Positions 1 to 9,242 of a DNA stretch of 64,000 nt are shown piece by piece. Each line of letters starts with the position of its first letter. The first letter of the stretch is position 1. Position numbers and translations under genes: made by a program. Source of the DNA: Desulfobacteraceae bacterium. GTDB taxonomy: Bacteria; Desulfobacterota; Desulfobacteria; Desulfobacterales; Desulfosarcinaceae. The DNA is taken from assembly GCA_013003715.1 (NCBI GenBank), contig JABDIN010000027.1:1-64000 (forward strand), in the 5' to 3' direction. The notes beneath the pieces are model-generated. The model made no database searches, was not told where the DNA came from, and saw nothing but the letters and a program-made list of their open reading frames with translations.

Positions 1-173
1 GAAGTATCCATGATGATCAAATCCGGTGAAATGTGGTGGAGCATTTTCAATAATTCGGCACCATCACCGGCTTCGCCAACCACCCTGAGATCATCCACAC
101 CATCTATTATATTTTTTATACCGTGCCGCAGGATGACGTGGTCATCCGCAAGTATTATCCTGTATTCAGACAT
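1..173 (-). CDS. NarL/FixJ-type response regulator, N-terminal part (runs off left edge)
   Basis: Reading the minus strand from an ATG at 173 gives MSEYRIILADDHVILRHGIK and then a run ending LIIMD at the window edge. This is the start of a CheY-like receiver domain: the acidic pair DD is at residues 10-11 and the phospho-acceptor Asp falls in LIIMD. The ILADDHVILRHGI pattern is typical of the NarL/FixJ class, which normally carries a C-terminal LuxR-type helix-turn-helix; that part lies outside the window. The gene is divergent from a HisKA_3-type histidine kinase at 537, the usual partner class, so the two probably form one two-component system. Only about 57 residues are visible, so the output domain is inferred. 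Confidence 0.85.
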   Translation of the reverse strand, partial: MSEYRIILADDHVILRHGIKNIIDGVDDLRVVGEAGDGAELLKMLHHISPDLIIMDT

Positions 174-263
174 GAGCGCCTCGTTTGGGAAGGATGACGA
201 ATAGTAATCGTTTCGGGGTTTTCTGGCAAGTAATTTATGTCTAAACAGATGACGGGCAGACAA

Positions 264-440
264 TGTCAAATGACAAAGCCCAAATTTCAAATGAAGGTAT
301 TCTATCCTTTTTAAGGAATCGCTTTGACGATAAAGTGAAGATCTAACGACAGGATTCCGCCATTTGACATTAGAACCGCACCGTGTATCAAAGCAGAGCA
401 TAATTTTAAAGTATCCGATGCCATGATATATCTACATGTG
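264..440 (+). repeat. Dispersed repeat, copy A
   Basis: This segment matches copies at 24076-24290 and 39950-40155 in the same orientation. It starts with TGTCAAATGACAAAG and contains the shared blocks AAGGTATTCTATC, CGCTTTG, CATTTGACATT, GTATCAAAG and GTATCCGATGCCAT. Compared with copy C it lacks about 20 bases in the right inverted arm, consistent with loss between short CATTTGACA direct repeats. It lies in the 363-bp gap between the divergent regulator and kinase, about 100 bp before the kinase start. No ORF crosses it. The rest of the gap shows no clear promoter. Confidence 0.8.
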
Positions 441-536
441 TTTACTCGGGGGATCATCAGGCGTCATATGTCCTTTCTTTTATTTTTATGTTAAGGAAAT
501 CCATTCTGTATTGCATCTGAAACGAGCGGGCCCCTC

Positions 537-2333
537 ATGAGTATCTATTCAAAGATTGTCTGCCTGACGCTGCCTCTGGTCCTGGTGGCTTTGATTGCCG
601 GATCCGGGATCACCTATTATCTGTCGGGGCTGGCCATCAATGATCTTGCCGGGAACTGGCTGGAGACACAACTTTCCGAGGCTATTTCGGCTATTAACGA
701 AAACGAAGAATTCTTGAAGCGGTATAATCTGTTGGATGATGCTTTGGGTGAACGGCAGGTGATGCAGGACAGTCTTGTACTGTTGGATGGTATTCGGATC
801 GGCGAGCTGGGGTACATTTTCGTGGTTGACGCCAGCGGAGATATTATTGCCCATCCCTCGGAAGAACGAATCGGACTCAGTATCGCCGACACCCAATGGT
901 TTATGGAAATGAACAATCAACCCATGGGCCGGATGGCATTCACCTGGATGGGGTCCGACTATGTGTCCGTATACAAATGGTTTCCCCCATGGAAATGGTA
1001 CGTGATCGTGGTTGATCCGACGATTGAAGTTTTCGGCCCGGTGCGCAAAACGAGAGCTTACGTGTTGGCCCTGGCGATTTTCGGATCAGTGGGTATCGCC
1101 ATTGCCCTGATGTTTCTGACCCGGCAGTTGACTGCACCTTTACGCATACTGGTGTCGGGGACACAAAAGGTCGGCCGGGGGGATCTGGCAACCCGCATTC
1201 CCATCAACACCCGGGATGAATTCGGTCATCTGTCCGGGGTATTCAACGATATGGCCGAGGATCTCCAGAAAAGTCTGGGCGCCATCCGTCAACGAGAGGA
1301 ATACTATCGATCCCTGATCGAGAATGCGCCCGGGTTGATTATGGTCCTGGATGACAAGAAGGACTTCCAATACCTGAGCCCATCAGTGGAACGGGTTCTG
1401 GAACACCCTCTGAACACCGGCCATACCTATCGCATCATGGATTGGATACATCCGCATGAGCGGGAAGCGTTCCATGCATTTTGCGATGAAACCGTTGTAG
1501 GCACCGGCAAACGGCTGAACAGGGACTTTCGGTTGCGTCATCGCGACGGATCCTGGCGGCTGTTCCATTTTACAAGTCAGAGCCTACTGGATAATGACGC
1601 GGTAAAGGGAATTATCATCAATGCCAGGGATGTCACGCTTCAGAAGAAATTCAGTAGAGCACTCGTTGAATCCGAACACCAATTGAGAACATTGTCGGCT
1701 AAATTGCTTGCCGCCAGGGAACGTGAACAAAAACGGCTGTCCATCGAACTGCACGATGAGGTTGGACAATCTTTGACGGTGCTCAAATTAAAACTCACAC
1801 TCCTGGAAAACGGCCTGGAAGCCGGACAGGGAGAACTGATAGCGCAATGTGATGAAACTATGACTTACCTGGACACCGTGATCAAAAATGTCCGGCGGCT
1901 CTGTCGCGACTTAACACCTGCCGCCTTGGTGGACCTCGGACTGACATCATCCTTGCACTGGCTGATGGAGGAGTTTTCGCGCCATTATAATGTCCGGTCG
2001 GAAATCGACTTAGATGAAATAGATGATATTTTCGACAATGATGCCCAGATCCAGATCTACCGGATCGTTCAGGAATCCGTCACCAATATCGGTAAACACG
2101 CCGGCGCAACGGCAGCCTGGCTTACCGTGGAAAAAAACCGGCATGGGGTTTCGTTTACCATCAGAGACGAAGGGGTGGGATTTGACCTTGACGAGGTCAC
2201 CCGCCGAAAGATGAATGACAAGGGACTCGGCCTGTCCGCCATGCAGGAACGGGCTCGCATGCTGGGAACCGAATTCCGCATTCAAAGCCGAACCGGCGAA
2301 GGTACGACACTCTTTTTCACAATCCCAACCTAA
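537..2333 (+). CDS. Membrane sensor histidine kinase (Cache-HAMP-PAS-HisKA_3-HATPase)
   Basis: The 598-residue protein has a first membrane segment at about residues 9-30, a periplasmic region with a Cache-like core (GYIFVVDASGDIIAHPS, about 92-108), and a second membrane segment at about 175-196. A HAMP linker follows to about 243, then a PAS domain (about 255-370). The dimerisation/phosphoacceptor helix contains ELHDEVGQSLT with His406, the HisKA_3 type that pairs with NarL regulators. The HATPase has DEGVGFD and KGLGLSAMQERA. It should sense a periplasmic small-molecule signal and phosphorylate the divergent regulator at 1-173. The ATG at 537 lacks a strong Shine-Dalgarno. The signal is unknown. 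Confidence 0.93.
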   Translation: MSIYSKIVCLTLPLVLVALIAGSGITYYLSGLAINDLAGNWLETQLSEAISAINENEEFLKRYNLLDDALGERQVMQDSLVLLDGIRIGELGYIFVVDASGDIIAHPSEERIGLSIADTQWFMEMNNQPMGRMAFTWMGSDYVSVYKWFPPWKWYVIVVDPTIEVFGPVRKTRAYVLALAIFGSVGIAIALMFLTRQLTAPLRILVSGTQKVGRGDLATRIPINTRDEFGHLSGVFNDMAEDLQKSLGAIRQREEYYRSLIENAPGLIMVLDDKKDFQYLSPSVERVLEHPLNTGHTYRIMDWIHPHEREAFHAFCDETVVGTGKRLNRDFRLRHRDGSWRLFHFTSQSLLDNDAVKGIIINARDVTLQKKFSRALVESEHQLRTLSAKLLAAREREQKRLSIELHDEVGQSLTVLKLKLTLLENGLEAGQGELIAQCDETMTYLDTVIKNVRRLCRDLTPAALVDLGLTSSLHWLMEEFSRHYNVRSEIDLDEIDDIFDNDAQIQIYRIVQESVTNIGKHAGATAAWLTVEKNRHGVSFTIRDEGVGFDLDEVTRRKMNDKGLGLSAMQERARMLGTEFRIQSRTGEGTTLFFTIPT

Positions 2334-2747
2334 TTCGATACAGTCTATATTATCCGAATCTCAATAGCCCATCCGGTTCAGCGCGTCATTCCAGATGCCG
2401 TAAGCTCTTTCGACCAGACCGCTGATTGGATCATTATTCACGCCGTGTCCTTCCCGGACCATAACCCGCAGCCCCCACCGTAGGCACTAGTGCCCATAGG
2501 GAAATCCGCACTTATGCGAATATACAAATAAGTCGTGATGTTGATAAAAAGAATACGCACGAAGGAAAGTCTTTTCATTTCCTTTTTTTTATATGCCTCG
2601 CATGAACCATTGTTCAATTGTTCATGGTCGGAGCAGGACGGAATAGACGGCAAGAATGTGTCAGGACATCGGTCATAACATCGACATGCAATCGATGCAG
2701 CAGCCGGTTTTGTTGCCTAAATGTTAATTTCAACCTTTGGAGAGCTT
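2334..2747. other. Intergenic region with one doubtful small reading frame
   Basis: About 410 bp separate the kinase from the metal permease. On the minus strand, 2361-2462 encodes a 33-residue peptide ending GIWNDALNRMGY that looks coding-like. A GTG at 2441 is preceded by GGAAGGACA and would give 26 residues. It could be a micro-protein or the tail of a decayed gene. Nothing else was recognised, and no terminator hairpin was seen after the kinase. Confidence 0.3.
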
Positions 2748-4103
2748 ATGGGTGATATCACTTTATCGCAAATCGCAGATGCTATGATTCGATTTGTGGA
2801 ATCCTGCTGGGAAATGCTTGTGGAAATGGCGCCGTACATGTGTCTCGGGTTTTTTATGGCCGGATTATTACACATTTTCGTCAATCCCAGAATGATCATA
2901 AAATATCTTGGAAAGGGACGCATCAAATCCGTCTTTTATGCTGCCATTCTGGGGATTCCCCTCCCCTTGTGCTCCTGCGGAGTTCTGCCGACGGTAGCCG
3001 GTCTCAAACGCCAGGGTGCAAATGATGGTGCTTCCATGTCATTTATGATCGCCACACCTGAAACCGGTGCAGATTCCATTGCGGTCACCTATGCCCTTCT
3101 GGATCCGCTGATGACCATTTTCCGCCCGGTGGCGGCCTTTTTTACAGCGGTGGTGGCAGGATTAACCCAGAATTTTGTCGGAAAGACATATGATGAGAGT
3201 GAAAAAAACATCCAGTTGGATTTATCCTGCAAAATCGATAACTGCTGCGATGGTATCAATTGCCCGCCGGAAAAACACCGGCATCATCATACCCTTTGGG
3301 AAAAACTCAAGGCTTGCCTGCGATTCGGATTCGGAGAGATACTCGATGACATCTCCAAATGGCTGGTACTGGGTATTGCCATTGCCGGGGCCATCAACAT
3401 CATGGTCCCTGAAAGTTTCATGAGAACCTACCTGGACGGTGGTGTGCATTCCATGCTGATCATGCTGGTGGTCGGTATCCCCTTTTATATTTGTGCCACG
3501 TCTTCAACCCCCATCGCCGCCGCCCTGATTTTGAAGGGCGTCAGTCCGGGAGCGGCACTGGTCTTTCTGCTGGCCGGGCCCGCCACCAACGCAGCGACAA
3601 TCTCCGTCGTATACGGTCTTTTTAAAAAAAGAGCCGCCATCATTTACTTAAGCAGCATTGCCGTATGCGCCATTCTCATGGGATTGCTGCTGGATAAGGT
3701 TTATGCCGGTTTCAACATCTCGGCATCTTCGGTTGCCGGCACGGCAGGCGAGATCATCCCCCACTGGATAGCGGCTATCACGGCGGTGATTCTTCTGGTC
3801 TTGATCATCAACAGCTATGTAAAACAAATTCGGAATAAACGTGCCGGCATTGTCGGGTGCGGCTGCGGCCATGAAAACAATACACTGGAAGCATCCCCTG
3901 CTTCGGCATGTGGATGCGGTCATGACCATCCCAAACCGGTGGTGGATATCAAACCAATGGCAAGTGCCTGCGGGTGCGGACACGATCACAGCCCTCTTCT
4001 GGTACCGGACAATCCTGATGCCGGCACCTGCGACATGGAGGGGGAACATGGCCATGCACACAAAAATGAACCCGGACATTGCGGGTGCGGACACAAGCAT
4101 TAG
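2748..4103 (+). CDS. SO_0444-family Cu/Zn efflux permease with Cys/His-rich tail
   Basis: A polytopic permease of the DUF318/ArsP-like superfamily, closest in layout to the SO_0444-type Cu/Zn exporters. The first half has the conserved GIPLPLCSCGVLP segment and the second half has the matching GIPFYICATSSTPIAA segment, as in a duplicated permease. A cytoplasmic loop between the halves carries a Cys/His cluster (CKIDNCCDGINC then HRHHH). The C-terminal ~80 residues hold four CGCGH motifs plus further His and Cys, suited to soft-metal binding. The ATG at 2748 is chosen because GGAGAG sits just upstream; an ATG at 2721 would add nine residues. Predicted inner-membrane metal export; the exact metal is inferred. 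Confidence 0.88.
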   Translation: MGDITLSQIADAMIRFVESCWEMLVEMAPYMCLGFFMAGLLHIFVNPRMIIKYLGKGRIKSVFYAAILGIPLPLCSCGVLPTVAGLKRQGANDGASMSFMIATPETGADSIAVTYALLDPLMTIFRPVAAFFTAVVAGLTQNFVGKTYDESEKNIQLDLSCKIDNCCDGINCPPEKHRHHHTLWEKLKACLRFGFGEILDDISKWLVLGIAIAGAINIMVPESFMRTYLDGGVHSMLIMLVVGIPFYICATSSTPIAAALILKGVSPGAALVFLLAGPATNAATISVVYGLFKKRAAIIYLSSIAVCAILMGLLLDKVYAGFNISASSVAGTAGEIIPHWIAAITAVILLVLIINSYVKQIRNKRAGIVGCGCGHENNTLEASPASACGCGHDHPKPVVDIKPMASACGCGHDHSPLLVPDNPDAGTCDMEGEHGHAHKNEPGHCGCGHKH

Positions 4104-4278
4104 TCCAGGTATTGGAATCAATCATTGAAACATTGTTAAAAAACAGGCAGACATGACGAGGGGAGGTGATATCGGGAGTTGATGATGATTTGACCCTGCT
4201 GCGGTGACGATGCCAATGTTATTCTCATCGCGGCGATCCCTAAAGAATAAGGAAAGTCTTACATTCATGGAGGCAGGT

Positions 4279-5988
4279 ATGAAAACCAACAAATTCGCAT
4301 TCCTAATCTCGACAATTCTGATCACCTCATTGTTGCTCCCCCTTCCGGCGGTATCGGTGGATGCGGCTGACAAAAAGTCTCGGTTCTTCGATGTCACCCT
4401 CATGACCCCCATCGGCAACGTGGCCCGGGAGAAGGCCGGGCAGATTATCGCCAGGGATCTTGAAAAAATCGGTATCGGTGTAAATCTGCGTTACATGGAG
4501 TTTGCGACCCTGGCCAATCACTGGAAATCCGGCGGTGCCAACGGGACCCTGTTCGATGATGGCGGCTTCGATATGCTGATTCTCCAGACCTCCATGTTTG
4601 CCACCATCGATCCCGTAGGATTCTACAGGGCTTTTGCCAGCGACCAATTCCCTAAATCGGGCAAAAACTACACACGGTATATCAATCCCGAATTCGACAA
4701 ATACGCATACAAGGCATTGGTTACCGTTGACGATCAGGAGCGTTGGAACCTGGTTCAGGAAGCGGAGAAATTAATTTACAATGATCTGCCGACCATTCCG
4801 CTCTGGCATCCCGCCTATTTTCATGGCGTACGATCTGATGTAAAGTTCCCGGAATATAAGGATCCTGAAGATTGGTGGGCCTACTCCTTCAGGTGGGCAA
4901 AACGCGAGATAAAGGGAAAAACCAAAAAAGATATGACCCTTCGGGAGCGTACGCTCATCTATGCACAGCCATCGGATCTGGATGCATTCATTCCGGGATA
5001 CCGGGCTAGCGGATACAGCCTATTTGCCACCGGATACACCGTGTTTGACAGCCTTATTCACCAAACCGATGCCCCTTATTTCAGAGGTCCGAAGGAACAA
5101 CGCGGCCCTCAACCCGCGCTTGCTGAAAACTGGGATGTATCCATAGACGGCAAGATCTGGACTATGAATTTGAGAAAAAAAGCCACCTGGCATGACGGCA
5201 CACCTTTTACCGCGGATGATGTCATTTTCACCTACGACCTTATTGTAAACAAGGATGCGCTATACGAGTCCGAAGCGTTTATAAAAGAAGTCGGGATAAC
5301 CTGGAAAAAAATCGACAAGTATACGGTGGAGTTCACGTCCGAAAAATACAATCCCCTCTTTTCCAGTGAATTTCTGACACGCCATATCCTTCCCAAACAC
5401 CTGTTTTCCAAGGTACCTCCCCAGGACCTGATGAAATCCGACTACAACACGGGTAAAAAAGTCGTCGGCAACGGACCATGGGTATTTGATGAGTACAAAC
5501 CCGCGGAATATTTAAAACTCAAGGCCAATGACAATTACTATGGCGGACGCCCGGAATTCGATTACCTGATCGTCAAATTCATCCCCCAGGCCGCATCGGC
5601 CTGGTATGCATTGAAAACAGGCGACATCGATGTGACGAACCATATGTATGGGTTCAGCCGGGAATTGGATGACGCCAATTCAGATCCCAATATCTATGCG
5701 GTTATCGATCCCTTGACGGCCATACAGAATATCCAGATCAATGCTGAACACCCGATTCTGAGTAACATCTGGGTGAGAAGAGCCATCAGCCTGGCCAGCA
5801 ACCGCGACGTCATGGTAAAGGTTATCAGCAACGGGCTGGGCGTGGCGGCCCAACAACACCTCCCGCCATGGAGTCCTGGATTCGCTCCGGATCTTGAACC
5901 GATGGCGTATGACCTTAATGAGGCCAAGAAAATGATGGTCAAAGCGGGATATAACTATGACGACGTCACCATAAAAGGACCCAAATAA
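4279..5988 (+). CDS. Family 5 (peptide/nickel type) ABC substrate-binding protein, apparently circularly permuted
   Basis: A secreted solute receptor for the transporter that follows. Residues 1-29 form a signal peptide (LLLPLPAVSVDA). The order of family 5 blocks is rotated. Residues about 36-215 match the usual C-terminal lobe (LMTPIGNVAREKAGQIIARD, GKNYTRYINPEFD, DLPTIPLWHP). Residues about 219-569 then match the usual N-terminal and central part: ERTLIYAQPSDLDAF, LAENWDVSIDGKIW at 281-294, DGTPFTADDVIFTYD, GNGPWVF, and finally AYDLNEAKKMMVKAGY at the very end, a block normally followed by the LMTP segment. Total length (569) equals one ordinary receptor, so no segment is duplicated. The start at 4279 follows GGAGGCAGGT; a longer frame from 4204 lacks this. 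Confidence 0.9.
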   Translation: MKTNKFAFLISTILITSLLLPLPAVSVDAADKKSRFFDVTLMTPIGNVAREKAGQIIARDLEKIGIGVNLRYMEFATLANHWKSGGANGTLFDDGGFDMLILQTSMFATIDPVGFYRAFASDQFPKSGKNYTRYINPEFDKYAYKALVTVDDQERWNLVQEAEKLIYNDLPTIPLWHPAYFHGVRSDVKFPEYKDPEDWWAYSFRWAKREIKGKTKKDMTLRERTLIYAQPSDLDAFIPGYRASGYSLFATGYTVFDSLIHQTDAPYFRGPKEQRGPQPALAENWDVSIDGKIWTMNLRKKATWHDGTPFTADDVIFTYDLIVNKDALYESEAFIKEVGITWKKIDKYTVEFTSEKYNPLFSSEFLTRHILPKHLFSKVPPQDLMKSDYNTGKKVVGNGPWVFDEYKPAEYLKLKANDNYYGGRPEFDYLIVKFIPQAASAWYALKTGDIDVTNHMYGFSRELDDANSDPNIYAVIDPLTAIQNIQINAEHPILSNIWVRRAISLASNRDVMVKVISNGLGVAAQQHLPPWSPGFAPDLEPMAYDLNEAKKMMVKAGYNYDDVTIKGPK

Positions 5989-6005
5989 AAACACCGGAGA
6001 TAAAA

Positions 6006-6035
6006 AGAGGGGGCAAGCGACGGTTTTGCCCCTCT
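6006..6035 (+). terminator. Hairpin after the binding-protein gene
   Basis: AGAGGGGGCAA (6006-6016) pairs with TTTTGCCCCTCT (6024-6035) with one bulge and an 8-nt loop, followed by ATTAT. It lies 18 bp after the stop of the binding protein and before the ATPase gene. Such a partial terminator is often found after receptor genes that need higher expression than the membrane parts; that role is inferred. Confidence 0.6.
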
Positions 6036-6138
6036 ATTATCATTTGTGCCGATCTGATACTCGAGTCATCGGGGTCGTTTGGTTCTCATTCAACCTTTCT
6101 CCATAATTTCATCCATATGCGGTGTCGGGAAAACATAT

Positions 6139-7179
6139 ATGCGTTCTGATAATATTCTCCTCGACGTTAAACATCTGAAAAAATATTTCCCCATACGCAA
6201 GGGCCTGTTGCAACGAATTCAGAGCCATGTCAAGGCCGTTGATGATATTAACTTTTTTATCAAGCAGGGAGAAACCCTGGGTCTCGTGGGGGAAAGCGGA
6301 TGCGGGAAAACGACAACCGGCCGGACGATTCTCCGGTTGGAAGACCCGACGGCGGGCGAGATTATCTTCAGGAGGAAAAATCCGTCCATCACCGACAACG
6401 GCTGCCAGGAGATCGATATCGCCAAGGCGTCTCAGGCAGCATTGAAAGACCTGCGGCGGGATGCACAGCTGATATTCCAGGATCCCTATTCCTCACTGAA
6501 TCCCCGGATGACGGTGAAAGACATTGTCGGAGAGCCTTTACTTGTTAACAAAGAATCCAAAGATGCGGATCTTGAAGACCGGGTCCTCAAACTGATGAAG
6601 GCCGTGGGTCTCAAATCCGATCACATGAAACGCTATCCCCACGAGTTCTCAGGCGGTCAGCGCCAGCGCATCGGCATCGCCCGCGCGTTGGCGCTGGAAC
6701 CTCAGCTGATCGTGGCTGACGAGCCGGTGTCGGCGCTGGATGTTTCCATACAGGCACAAGTCGTCAACCTTTTGCAGGAAATCCAGGCACAATTCAGCCT
6801 AACCTACCTGTTCATCGCCCATGACCTGAGTGTGGTTAAATATATCAGTGACCGGGTGGCCGTGATGTACCTGGGAAAGATCGTGGAATTGGCGGAGACC
6901 GAAGCGTTGTTTTCAGACCCCCGGCATCCATATACCGAGGCCTTGATATCGGCGGTACCAATACCGGACCCCGATTATAAATGCAGCCGGATCATCCTCA
7001 AAGGGGACGTTCCGAGCCCCATGAAACCACCTTCGGGCTGCTATTTCCATCCACGCTGCCAGCATGCGAAAAAGGAGTGCAGTCGTTTGTCTCCGGAATA
7101 CAAGGAAATCGAACCCGGGCATTATGTATCGTGCCATTTCGCCGATACCGTCCGGCTCCAGGCTGTTTGCCTGAGTTAG
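6139..7179 (+). CDS. Oligopeptide/dipeptide ABC transporter ATPase, OppF/DppF type
   Basis: A cytoplasmic nucleotide-binding subunit of the peptide-type importer. It has Walker [17 protein letters not shown]-loop [15 protein letters not shown], signature [15 protein letters not shown], Walker [15 protein letters not shown] and the H-loop FIAHDLSVV. The C-terminal extension carries [10 protein letters not shown] and later cysteines, the oligopeptide-type C-terminal domain that in relatives binds an iron-sulfur cluster. The ATG at 6139 gives the usual N-terminus ([12 protein letters not shown]); a TTG at 6079 in frame is possible but unlikely. Ribosome-binding match is weak. Together with the genes at 7293, 8321 and 9243 it forms a complete importer. 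Confidence 0.92.
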   Translation: MRSDNILLDVKHLKKYFPIRKGLLQRIQSHVKAVDDINFFIKQGETLGLVGESGCGKTTTGRTILRLEDPTAGEIIFRRKNPSITDNGCQEIDIAKASQAALKDLRRDAQLIFQDPYSSLNPRMTVKDIVGEPLLVNKESKDADLEDRVLKLMKAVGLKSDHMKRYPHEFSGGQRQRIGIARALALEPQLIVADEPVSALDVSIQAQVVNLLQEIQAQFSLTYLFIAHDLSVVKYISDRVAVMYLGKIVELAETEALFSDPRHPYTEALISAVPIPDPDYKCSRIILKGDVPSPMKPPSGCYFHPRCQHAKKECSRLSPEYKEIEPGHYVSCHFADTVRLQAVCLS

Positions 7180-7292
7180 CCGTATGAATGTGAGTGATCA
7201 ATTGCGGATGCCGGACATCCATTGACAAGATTACAGAATCAGTGTCAAAAAGTTCAAATTTCAGTTGCAAACAAACCTGGAGGTAACTTGCT

Positions 7293-8276
7293 TTGGGGTT
7301 AACAACGTATATCATACGAAGGATCGCGGTGGCCATTCCCACCTTTTTCGGCATCACCCTGATCATTTTCGTACTCATTCAAATGGCGCCCGGTGATATC
7401 ATCGATTTCTATACATCAGCCAATCCGGACGTAATCGAAGATGCGGAACAAATGGAAAAGCTGAAGGAGCGGCTTGGGCTGGGCCAACCGATTCCCATAC
7501 AGTATTTCAAATGGGTCAGTCGGCTTATCGTTTTTGATTTCGGCCATTCGTTTGAAACACACCGCAAGATATCCGAGGAGCTCAAGGCACGATTGGGGGC
7601 AACCACGGCCCTGTTCCTGTTCAGCCACTTGATCGGCTGGCCCATTGCCATTGCCATCGGCATCCTGTCGGCGATTAAACCCAATTCCGTATATGATCAC
7701 TTCGGCAGAGCCTTTGCGCTGGTGGGTATTGCCATGCCGGCGTTCTGGATCGGTTTGATGTTGATTCTCGTATTCGGCGTTAAATTGAGATGGTTTCCAT
7801 TGGGTGGCTCTGTATCCTCCAGTATTGAGTATACCGGCATATTTACGATGATGTGGGATCACGCCTGGCATCTGGTTCTCCCATCGGTAACCATCGCCCT
7901 GAGGAGTATCGCCACCACCATGCGTATGACAAGGGCGGAGATGCTGGAGGTTCTGAAAAAGGACTACATCATTACCGCCAGGGCAAAAGGGGTGGCTGAA
8001 AACGTTATCCGTATCAAGCATGCGCTCAGAAACTCCTTGATGTCTGTTGTAACGCTGATAGGGCTGAGCATGGGATATGTATTCTCGGGTGCCGTCCTGA
8101 CCGAAACGGTATTTGGCTGGCCCGGCATCGGCAGGTATATGGTTCATGCCGTTAATGTGAGAGATTATCCCGCAGTCATGGCCGTTGCGGTCCTGATTTC
8201 CATGATGGTTTTATTGGCCAACCTGATTACGGATATAACGTATTGCTGGATTAACCCAAGAATACGCTATGATTAA
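7293..8276 (+). CDS. ABC transporter permease, DppB/OppB type
   Basis: An inner-membrane permease subunit of 327 residues. It begins with the family hallmark IIRRIAVAIPTFFGITLIIFVLIQ, gives six predicted membrane spans, and has the extracytoplasmic loop with MAPGDIIDFY and RLGLGQPIPIQYF. The EAA-type coupling segment is ITARAKGVAENVIRIKHALR, followed by VFGWPGIGRYM. The start is TTG at 7293, supported by CTGGAGGTAA ten bases upstream; no better ATG exists. It pairs with the DppC-type subunit at 8321. Confidence 0.93.
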   Translation: MGLTTYIIRRIAVAIPTFFGITLIIFVLIQMAPGDIIDFYTSANPDVIEDAEQMEKLKERLGLGQPIPIQYFKWVSRLIVFDFGHSFETHRKISEELKARLGATTALFLFSHLIGWPIAIAIGILSAIKPNSVYDHFGRAFALVGIAMPAFWIGLMLILVFGVKLRWFPLGGSVSSSIEYTGIFTMMWDHAWHLVLPSVTIALRSIATTMRMTRAEMLEVLKKDYIITARAKGVAENVIRIKHALRNSLMSVVTLIGLSMGYVFSGAVLTETVFGWPGIGRYMVHAVNVRDYPAVMAVAVLISMMVLLANLITDITYCWINPRIRYD

Positions 8277-8320
8277 TTCCATATGCAAGAATAACGGACA
8301 CGAAACAGGAGAAGTTCCGG

Positions 8321-9160
8321 ATGGCTGCCGCAAGTTCCCGCAGTATTAAAAGACGTCTTTTAGCAAGCAAACTTTCCATATTCGGGCTACTGATTGTCTT
8401 GATATTGGTAATCACCGGTGTGTTTGCCCCATATCTGGCACCCTACGATCCGAATGAAATGATGTTTGAATATGTATATCATTCGCCGTCACAGGATTTT
8501 TTACTCGGTACTGATGCATTGGGACGCGATGTCTTGAGCAGGGTGGTATGGGGAGCGCGTACCTCCTTGTTCGTCGGCATCGGTGCTACCGTCGTTGCCC
8601 TGCTGGTCGGCGTCACTTTTGGTGGCTTGGCCGGTTTTTATGGTAAGATTACTTCTCAGGTGTTCATGCGTCTTGCCGATGTCCAATTGTCCATCCCCAG
8701 CCTGATACTCCTGATTGTCGCCGCCGCGGTGCTCGGTGAAAGGAATATGCCGGTCATCGTGGCCATCATCGGCATCACCATGTGGCCCACCCTTGGTCGG
8801 GTCACCCGAAGCAAAGTCCTGGATCTCAAAACAAGGGACTATGTGGAAGCCGCGAAGATTGCCGGTGCCAGCAATACCCGCATTCTGTGGCGCCATATTA
8901 TGCCCAACGGTCTCGGTCCCATAACCGTTATCGCCACCTTGGATATCGGGTCGGCCATTATTATGGAATCCAGTCTCAGTTTTCTGGGACTCGGTGATCC
9001 CCGCATGATTTCATGGGGCAACATGCTTTCCACCGGGCTGCAGGATATGATTCCGGCACCCTGGATGGCTGTATTTCCCGGATTCGCGATTTTTTTCACG
9101 GTGTGGGGATTGAACATGTTCGGTGATGCGCTGCGGGATGCACTGGATGTCGAAGCCTGA
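8321..9160 (+). CDS. ABC transporter permease, DppC/OppC type
   Basis: The second permease subunit, 279 residues. The N-terminal cytoplasmic stretch (SIKRRLLASKLSIFGLLIV) leads into the first span. The conserved loop LLGTDALGRDVLSRVVWGAR is the hallmark of this subunit. The EAA loop is YVEAAKIAGASNTRILWRHI, and the C-terminus has SSLSFLGLGDPRMISWGNML. The gene follows the DppB-type gene by 44 bp, with GGAGAAG before the ATG, so it is co-transcribed. It forms the heterodimeric channel with the 7293 product. Confidence 0.94.
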   Translation: MAAASSRSIKRRLLASKLSIFGLLIVLILVITGVFAPYLAPYDPNEMMFEYVYHSPSQDFLLGTDALGRDVLSRVVWGARTSLFVGIGATVVALLVGVTFGGLAGFYGKITSQVFMRLADVQLSIPSLILLIVAAAVLGERNMPVIVAIIGITMWPTLGRVTRSKVLDLKTRDYVEAAKIAGASNTRILWRHIMPNGLGPITVIATLDIGSAIIMESSLSFLGLGDPRMISWGNMLSTGLQDMIPAPWMAVFPGFAIFFTVWGLNMFGDALRDALDVEA

Positions 9161-9242
9161 AAATTGTACACCGGCGGCCGAAACGATGGCCCCTTCCCTT
9201 ATCGGTTGCTATATGGTCCAAAGATATTTATAGGAGTAGACG

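Noticed and set aside
3648-4121. Minus-strand 157-codon frame opposite the Cys/His-rich tail
   Set aside because: It is a shadow of the repetitive CGCGH-coding DNA.
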